DNA from: Aquiluna sp.
Lineage (GTDB): Bacteria; Actinomycetota; Actinomycetes; Actinomycetales; Microbacteriaceae
Length of the DNA: 20,061 nucleotides
Assembly: GCA_023260495.1 (NCBI GenBank)
Contig: JALQVB010000004.1
Span: 1-20,061 of the forward strand
Direction of reading: 5' to 3'
A program made the position numbers and the translations under genes. The notes under the pieces were generated by a model. The model worked only from the letters and a program-made list of their open reading frames with translations. It searched no databases and was not told the DNA's origin. Below are positions 15,750 to 20,061 of this stretch, piece after piece; the stretch's first letter is position 1, and each line of letters opens with the position of its first letter.

Positions 15750-16094
15750 TTACTGGTCGCCGTTGAACCTTTGGTTCCAACGGTCCTCGAAGAAGCTGCC
15801 GTTATTAGTGGGCTTGGGTAGCGACGGAAGCTTGAAATTGCTGGAAGCTATAACCAGGCCCATCACCATAACTAGGAAAGCGATCACTCCAAAAAATGCC
15901 AACTGGATCATCACTGCGAAAATCAGCAGGCCAAGACCGGCCACCATGGTGAGAACGCCCGCGACCAACTTGCCCGCGTTGCGATTGGAGGTCTTCCCAA
16001 CCTGATTCACCTTGGATGCCAGCGAGGCATCCTCAGCCAACAGGTTGCGCTCCATCTCCTCCAGCATGCGCTGTTCGTGTTCGGATAGTGCCAT
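15750..16094 (-). CDS. DUF3040 small membrane protein
   Basis: The 114-residue protein begins MALSEHEQRMLEEMERNL, the opening typical of the actinobacterial DUF3040 family (SExExRxLEEmExxL). Two adjacent hydrophobic helices follow (about 42-62 and 64-84), then a short Pro/Asn-rich polar tail. The function of the family is unknown; members are often found beside the dcw cluster in Actinobacteria. The ATG at 16094 is preceded by GGAGA with a four-base gap. On the minus strand TACAAT (16116-16121) could be its -10 element, with only a weak -35 match. The gene is a single transcription unit ended by the strong terminator just before mraZ, and is divergent from the prenyl synthase gene. Confidence 0.9.
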   Translation of the reverse strand: MALSEHEQRMLEEMERNLLAEDASLASKVNQVGKTSNRNAGKLVAGVLTMVAGLGLLIFAVMIQLAFFGVIAFLVMVMGLVIASSNFKLPSLPKPTNNGSFFEDRWNQRFNGDQ

Positions 16095-16115
16095 TAGCTC
16101 TCCATTTCCTACTTA

Positions 16116-16121
16116 ATTGTA
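16116..16121 (-). promoter_or_regulatory. Candidate -10 element (TACAAT) of the DUF3040 gene
   Basis: TACAAT lies 21 bases before the ATG at 16094 and would give a leader of roughly 15 bases that includes the GGAGA ribosome binding site. The sequence 17 bp further upstream (TAGCCT) is only a partial -35 match. Confidence 0.45.
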
Positions 16122-16143
16122 AACAGCGATGAGCCGCTAGGCT
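16117..16143 (+). promoter_or_regulatory. Candidate leaderless promoter of the polyprenyl synthase gene
   Basis: TAGGCT (16138-16143) fits the actinobacterial -10 pattern TAnnnT and ends seven bases before the ATG at 16151, placing the likely transcription start on the start codon itself. TTGTAA (16117-16122) is a possible -35 with a short 15-bp spacer. No ribosome binding site precedes the ATG, as expected for a leaderless transcript. Confidence 0.55.
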
Positions 16144-16150
16144 ATCCCGC

Positions 16151-17248
16151 ATGGCTCAAGATTTCCTGCTAAAACTTGTCCAGCAGAAGCTTGATGACTT
16201 CTGTGATGACAAGCGAAGAGACCTGGTTGAGATCTCTGAGGATTTAGTCCCGATAATCGACTACACCCAATCGCTGCTCTCTGGCGGCAAGAGGTTTCGG
16301 GCACTGTTCGCCTTTTGGAGCTGGGCCGGTCACCTTCCGAGCGAGATCTCTGAGGATGAGCTAACGCTGGATTCGCCCATCGTCGGGATAGCTGCAGCCC
16401 TAGAAATGTTCCATGCCGCTGCGCTGGTGCATGATGACCTTCTGGACCAATCCGATACCCGTCGCGGACAACCAGCTATTCACAAGCGGTTCGAAAAGCT
16501 GCATCAAGACAAGGCCTTCCGCGGCTCGGCAGAGCGTTTTGGCGCCGCCGGGTCAGTACTCACCGGCGATCTAATGCTGGCCTGGAGCTCGGAGATTTTT
16601 GGAGCTGCTTTTGCCGAGGTGCCGCTGGAAAATGAAATTAGCTGTCGCGATCAGTTCTCGCAGATGCGCTTTGAGGTCATGGCCGGTCAGTACCTTGACG
16701 TCTTAGAGGAAAACGCGGCCCCCACTCGGCCGCGGAACCAGGCCGTGGCGATTGCAAACCGAGTAATGCTTTACAAAACTGCCAAATATTCTCTGGAGGC
16801 GCCGCTGCTGATTGGCGCCGCGCTTGCCGGCGCTGATACCGGATCCTTGCGGGCCCTGAGCGATTTCGGTATTCCGCTGGGACTGGCCTTCCAGTTGCGG
16901 GACGATGTTCTTGGAGTTTTTGGTGATCCCGAGGTGACTGGGAAGCCTGCGGGCGATGATCTCAAAGAAGGAAAGCGCACCGTGCTGGTTGGTCTGGCAT
17001 TAGAGACACTGCCCAGTTCGGTGGCAAACCTATTTGACGAACTGCTCGGCGACTCCGAAATGGAGGACGAGCAGCTTGAGTTCTTGCGATGCACGATTGA
17101 GGAGTCCGGTGCACTGGACAAGACCGAGCGGCTAATTCACGAACACTCGCAGCGTGCCATAGAGGCGCTGGCGCAGCTGGAAGTTAGCGATCAGGGCCGA
17201 AAAATGCTGAGTGCGCTAGCGGAAAAGGTGATTCGCCGAAACAGCTAG
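16151..17248 (+). CDS. Trans-polyprenyl diphosphate synthase (GGPP/long-chain type)
   Basis: This 365-residue enzyme joins isopentenyl diphosphate units head to tail to make an all-trans prenyl diphosphate for menaquinone, carotenoids or other isoprenoids. It shows GGKRFR (45-50, the IPP-binding loop), the first aspartate-rich motif DDLLD (95-99) followed by DTRRGQPAIHK, and the second motif DDVLGVFGD (251-259). The residues four and five places before the first motif are Ala (A91, A90). Small residues there usually allow products longer than C15, so a C20 or longer product is likely, but exact chain length cannot be read. There is no ribosome binding site and a -10 element sits at leaderless spacing. 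It ends in a four-base convergent overlap with the next gene. Similar synthases (IdsA type) neighbour Rv2175c-like genes in mycobacteria. Confidence 0.94.
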   Translation: MAQDFLLKLVQQKLDDFCDDKRRDLVEISEDLVPIIDYTQSLLSGGKRFRALFAFWSWAGHLPSEISEDELTLDSPIVGIAAALEMFHAAALVHDDLLDQSDTRRGQPAIHKRFEKLHQDKAFRGSAERFGAAGSVLTGDLMLAWSSEIFGAAFAEVPLENEISCRDQFSQMRFEVMAGQYLDVLEENAAPTRPRNQAVAIANRVMLYKTAKYSLEAPLLIGAALAGADTGSLRALSDFGIPLGLAFQLRDDVLGVFGDPEVTGKPAGDDLKEGKRTVLVGLALETLPSSVANLFDELLGDSEMEDEQLEFLRCTIEESGALDKTERLIHEHSQRAIEALAQLEVSDQGRKMLSALAEKVIRRNS

Positions 17249-17583
17249 CCGAGCGCCTGAGCCGCTCGCCGGACCGGCGCCTTGTGTCCCTTGAGAAGTG
17301 CGGCAATGGGCATTTCACCCAAGATATCGTTGTCTTGATAGAGCCACTCGATGGCCTCGCTGTCACTTAACCCCAGGTCGTGCAGCTGAATCAAGGTTCC
17401 GCGAATTGAACTCAACGGCTGTCCGTCAACGATGATGTCAGCGGGTATTGCCAGTTTGCCCTCAATCTTGACGGCAAAGAGAACTAACTCTTCAATAAGC
17501 CGACGCACCTTGGACGCCGAGAGGCCGAGCAGCTCGGCCGCTTGGTCCAGAGTTAGCCAAGACTCAACGCGATCAGTTATCAC
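17245..17583 (-). CDS. Rv2175c-like winged-helix DNA-binding protein
   Basis: From the GTG at 17583 the protein has 112 residues. Its N-terminal third, WLTLDQAAELLGLSASKVRRLIEE (9-32), is a clear helix-turn-helix of the kind used for DNA contact. The C-terminal part, with LIQLHDLGLSDSEAIEWL (64-81) and a basic tail GHKAPVRRAAQALG, matches the Rv2175c family of Actinobacteria, whose target genes are not known. AGGAG at 17589-17593, five bases before the GTG, fixes this start; reading further upstream only adds residues antisense-like to the aroG coding end. It overlaps aroG by 11 bases and so belongs to the aroG transcript. The mycobacterial protein is longer at the N-terminus and is a target of the kinase PknL; that extension is absent here. 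Confidence 0.88.
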   Translation of the reverse strand: MITDRVESWLTLDQAAELLGLSASKVRRLIEELVLFAVKIEGKLAIPADIIVDGQPLSSIRGTLIQLHDLGLSDSEAIEWLYQDNDILGEMPIAALLKGHKAPVRRAAQALG

Positions 17584-18925
17584 CCTTGCTCCTGGCGGTC
17601 TGAACAAGCTGCTCGGCAACCAAGAAGGCCAGCTCAAGTGACTGCATATGGTTCAGTCTTGGGTCGCACACCGACTCGTAGCGCTCTTCCAGGGTGCTCT
17701 CATCGATTTGCTCAGAGCCACCAAGGCACTCTGCCACGTCATCGCCGGTGAGCTCAACGTGCAGTCCACCCGGGTGAGTACCGAGCTCTCTGTGCACCTC
17801 GAAGAAGCCGGCTACCTCATCCATCACATCGTCGAAACGGCGGGACTTGTAGCCATTCTTGGTGGTGATGCCATTTCCGTGCATCGGGTCGGTAATCCAC
17901 AGCGGGGTTGCGCCGGAATCCCGAACTGCCTCTACGAGCTTTGGCAGCTCATCCCGAATCTTGCCTGCACCCATTCGGGAAATCAGGGTGAGACGGCCAG
18001 GCTCGCGCTCTGGGTCCAGCTTGTCAATCAGAGCCAGCACGTCATCAACCGATGAGGTCGGGCCCAGCTTCACACCAATTGGGTTTCGGACCTTGGAGAA
18101 GAAGTCAATGTGAGCACCTTCCAGCTGCCTGGTTCGCTCGCCGACCCAAATAAAGTGACCACTGGTGACATACGGAGTTCCGGTGCGGGAATCGATGCGA
18201 GTTAGCGGACGCTCGTAGTCAAACAGCAAGCCCTCGTGAGATACAAAGAACTCAGTTGTGCGCAGCTCCGCAGAGTCAACTCCGCAGGCCTCCATGAAAC
18301 GCATCGCCCGATCAATGTCACCCGCGATTGACTCGTAGCGCTTATTTGCCGGGTTGTCGGTAAAGCCGCGGTTCCACTGGTGCACCTCGCGCAGATCGGC
18401 AAAACCACCGGTGGTGAAGGCTCGAATCAAATTCAAGGTGCTTGCCGAAGTGTTGTAGGCGTCTAGCAGTCGGTTTGGATCGTGACGGCGGGATTCCTCG
18501 GTGAATTCGTAGCCGTTCACGGCATCACCGCGGTAGGCCGGAAGAGTAACTCCGTCACGAGTCTCGGTGTCAGAGGAGCGCGGCTTCGCGAACTGCCCTG
18601 CCATGCGGCCCATCTTCACTACCGGCAACGAAGAGCCATACATCAGAACAACTGCCATCTGCAACACAGTCTTGATTCGGTTGCGAATCCTGTCGGCCGT
18701 TGCGTCGGCGAATGTCTCGGCGCAGTCGCCACCCTGCAGCAAAAAGGCATTGCCCGAGGCGGCCTCGGCGAGCCGAGCGCGCAGCGTGTCCACCTCACCG
18801 GCGAATACCAGTGGCGGCAGCTTGCCGAGCTGATCCTGGACGCGAGCAAGCGCTGCTGGGTCTTCCCAGGTTGGCTGCTGCTTCGCCTCGAGGTTCTTGT
18901 AGTTATCTAGCCCAAAGTTGTTCAC
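17573..18925 (-). CDS. aroG: Class II 3-deoxy-7-phosphoheptulonate (DAHP) synthase
   Basis: This enzyme condenses phosphoenolpyruvate and erythrose 4-phosphate, the first step of the shikimate route to aromatic amino acids. The 450-residue length and sequence match the plant/mycobacterial class II type. The expected metal ligands are C68 in LQGGDCAETF, H349 in DPMHGNG, E391 in HVELTGDD and D421 in CDPRLN. Substrate-binding RMAGQFAKPRS (107-117) and SHEGLLFDYE (229-238) are also present. The start is GTG at 18925, with AAGGA about nine bases upstream overlapping the plsC stop. It lies 12 bases after plsC and overlaps the Rv2175c-like gene, so the three are probably co-transcribed. The same grouping of aroG, an Rv2175c-like gene and a PlsC-type gene occurs in mycobacteria. 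Confidence 0.98.
   Translation of the reverse strand: MNNFGLDNYKNLEAKQQPTWEDPAALARVQDQLGKLPPLVFAGEVDTLRARLAEAASGNAFLLQGGDCAETFADATADRIRNRIKTVLQMAVVLMYGSSLPVVKMGRMAGQFAKPRSSDTETRDGVTLPAYRGDAVNGYEFTEESRRHDPNRLLDAYNTSASTLNLIRAFTTGGFADLREVHQWNRGFTDNPANKRYESIAGDIDRAMRFMEACGVDSAELRTTEFFVSHEGLLFDYERPLTRIDSRTGTPYVTSGHFIWVGERTRQLEGAHIDFFSKVRNPIGVKLGPTSSVDDVLALIDKLDPEREPGRLTLISRMGAGKIRDELPKLVEAVRDSGATPLWITDPMHGNGITTKNGYKSRRFDDVMDEVAGFFEVHRELGTHPGGLHVELTGDDVAECLGGSEQIDESTLEERYESVCDPRLNHMQSLELAFLVAEQLVQTARSKGDN
17589..17593 (-). promoter_or_regulatory. Ribosome binding site fixing the start of the Rv2175c-like gene
   Basis: AGGAG five bases before the GTG at 17583, inside the last codons of aroG. It supports the short, 112-residue form of the protein. 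Confidence 0.7.
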
Positions 18926-18937
18926 GTAGTTTGTTCC

Positions 18938-19627
18938 TTAGCCTTGCTGCCTAGCCATGCGGTTACGAATTGTCGACGCATAGACATCTTTGTATTCCTG
19001 ATTGGAAAGCTGCTTGATCTGATAGACGATCTGGTCGGTCACCGCTCGCAGCACAACGCGCTCGCCCTCCATGCCGGCAAAACGGCTGAAGTCCAGCTGC
19101 TCCCCAACGCGCACGCCGACTCGATGAATCTTCGGGTATTTGGAACCCAAGGGCTGGACCTTGTCGGTGTCAATCATTGCCACTGGCACTACTGGAACTC
19201 GGGCTTCCAGCACCATACGGGCAATACCTGTGCGGCCGCGATAAAGCTTGCTGTCTGGTGAGCGGGTGCCCTCCGGATAGATTCCCAGCAGCAGCTTGCG
19301 CTCCAGTACCCCAAGGCCGGTGTTCAGTGAATCCTCCGATGCCTTGCCACCGCTGCGATCGATTGGGAGCTGTCCGGTGGACTTGAAGAACCAGCGGACT
19401 AGGGCGCCTTTGAGGCCCTTGCCGGTGAAGTAATCACTCTTGGCCAGGAATGTGACCGGACGGCGCACCTTCAAGGGCAGGAAAATTGAATCAACGAATG
19501 AGAGGTGGTTCGAAGCCAGAATCGCCGCACCACGCTTCGGGATGTTTTCGCCGCCACGAATCCAAGGCCGGAACAAAATGTTCAGAATCGGGCCAAGGAT
19601 GAAGTTTTTAATAATCAGGTAGGTCAC
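18938..19627 (-). CDS. 1-acyl-sn-glycerol-3-phosphate acyltransferase-like protein (PlsC family)
   Basis: PlsC-family enzymes transfer a fatty acyl group to lysophosphatidic acid at the membrane during phospholipid synthesis. The 229-residue protein has a hydrophobic N-terminus (about 3-19). It carries the catalytic motif N-H-x4-D as NHLSFVD (40-46) and the substrate motif IYPEGTRSPDSKLYRGRTG (116-134), followed by VPVVPVAMI, the usual fourth block. The GTG start at 19627 has GGAG five bases before it. It lies 24 bases after the ROK kinase gene and 12 before aroG, in an apparent operon. The family motif assignment is firm; which acyl acceptor it uses is not, because actinobacterial genomes carry several paralogues. 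Confidence 0.93.
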   Translation of the reverse strand: MTYLIIKNFILGPILNILFRPWIRGGENIPKRGAAILASNHLSFVDSIFLPLKVRRPVTFLAKSDYFTGKGLKGALVRWFFKSTGQLPIDRSGGKASEDSLNTGLGVLERKLLLGIYPEGTRSPDSKLYRGRTGIARMVLEARVPVVPVAMIDTDKVQPLGSKYPKIHRVGVRVGEQLDFSRFAGMEGERVVLRAVTDQIVYQIKQLSNQEYKDVYASTIRNRMARQQG

Positions 19628-19651
19628 GGCGTCTCCAGTTGCACCTAAAGC

Positions 19652-20061
19652 TTACCTTTGTTGCATGGCCAAGTCGGCCGCACCAACCACACCGGCATGG
19701 TTAGAAAACCAAGCGGGGCTGATTTCCGCCACTGGGCGGAAGCCCTTTGCTGGCAGCTGATTCTCAAATTCTGACCGAATTGGATCCAAAATCACATCGC
19801 CTAGTTCAGATAACCCGCCACCAATCACAAACACCTCGGGGTCCAAAACAGCAACTATTGAGGCCATGCCCTGGGCTAGCCGGCGGGCGGCAACCTGCAC
19901 CAGCTCCAACACCCCTGGATCGCCAGCGAGTATGGCCTGCTCCACCTGCGCCCCCTTGAGCTTCCCGGCCTGCTCACGAATCTCGGCGAGAACTGCACCT
20001 TTGGAATCTGCAGAATCAGCCAGCTTCTTGGCTTCGCGCAGCAGTGCACTTCCGGACGCGT
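19652..20061 (-). CDS. ROK-family sugar kinase, C-terminal part (glucokinase-like)
   Basis: The open frame runs from the right edge, which splits a codon, to a TAA at 19652, giving the last 135 residues of a larger protein. It begins near ASGSALLREAKKLA, which resembles the segment after the zinc-binding cysteine cluster of ROK kinases. Further on is PEVFVIGGGLSELGDVILDPI, the conserved glycine-rich block that contacts ATP, and it ends with the typical GVVGAADLAM. ROK kinases of this type in Actinobacteria are mostly glucokinases that phosphorylate glucose with ATP or polyphosphate. The sugar-binding and catalytic residues are outside the window, so the substrate cannot be judged. Candidate internal GTG or ATG codons are not the true start. 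Confidence 0.9.
   Translation of the reverse strand, partial: ASGSALLREAKKLADSADSKGAVLAEIREQAGKLKGAQVEQAILAGDPGVLELVQVAARRLAQGMASIVAVLDPEVFVIGGGLSELGDVILDPIRSEFENQLPAKGFRPVAEISPAWFSNHAGVVGAADLAMQQR

Noticed and set aside
19652..19945. A complete 97-residue protein starting at GTG 19945
   Set aside because: The frame continues upstream without a stop to the window edge and the added residues match ROK kinases, so this is an internal codon of a truncated gene.
1..20061. Phage, insertion sequence, CRISPR, toxin-antitoxin or other accessory island
   Set aside because: Every substantial stretch is explained by conserved core genes in a familiar order. I saw no transposase or integrase, no repeat-spacer array, no tRNA-flanked site and no change in coding style.

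Overview
The window is a slice of an ordinary bacterial chromosome from a high-GC Gram-positive bacterium (Actinobacteria). The best fit is the family Microbacteriaceae, possibly one of its small-genome freshwater members. The lineage call rests on the actinobacterial form of the division and cell-wall (dcw) cluster, a DUF3040 membrane protein, a mycobacterial-type class II DAHP synthase next to an Rv2175c-like DNA-binding protein, frequent GTG starts, and very tight packing. Base composition looks moderately GC-rich by eye; I did not compute it. There are no mobile elements, CRISPR arrays, tRNAs or rRNAs, and no stretch over 300 bases without a gene.

Layout. About 1 to 15,670 is one long minus-strand dcw cluster. 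In transcription order (right to left) it reads mraZ, rsmH, ftsL, ftsI, murE, murF, mraY, murD, ftsW, murG, murC, ftsQ, ftsZ, a YggS-type PLP-binding protein, and the first 37 codons of a probable sepF cut by the left edge. Most junctions from rsmH to murC/ftsQ are overlaps of 1 to 17 bases or gaps of a few bases, so translation is probably coupled. The one sizeable gap between division genes is the 140 bases ahead of ftsZ, which holds a small inverted repeat. Three in-phase 10-bp repeats ahead of mraZ look like the MraZ operator, and a strong intrinsic terminator insulates the cluster from the upstream DUF3040 gene.

From 15,704 to the right edge lie the DUF3040 gene (minus) and a divergent polyprenyl diphosphate synthase (plus) with a leaderless-type promoter. 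That synthase converges on a minus-strand group: a C-terminal ROK-family kinase fragment, a PlsC-type acyltransferase, class II DAHP synthase and an Rv2175c-like protein.

How they work together. MurE, MurF, MurD and MurC build the peptidoglycan stem peptide; MraY and MurG make lipid I and lipid II; FtsW and FtsI polymerise and cross-link septal wall; FtsQ and FtsL hold the divisome; FtsZ and SepF form the cytoplasmic ring; MraZ and RsmH are the regulator and 16S rRNA methyltransferase that usually head the cluster. The right-hand genes serve isoprenoid, aromatic amino acid, phospholipid and sugar metabolism.

I did not find a previously undescribed system. The points most worth a second look are a MurE whose substrate-selectivity motifs differ from the diaminopimelate consensus, the three-unit MraZ operator, the element ahead of ftsZ, the absence of pgeF between ftsZ and yggS, and the leaderless promoter of the prenyl synthase.
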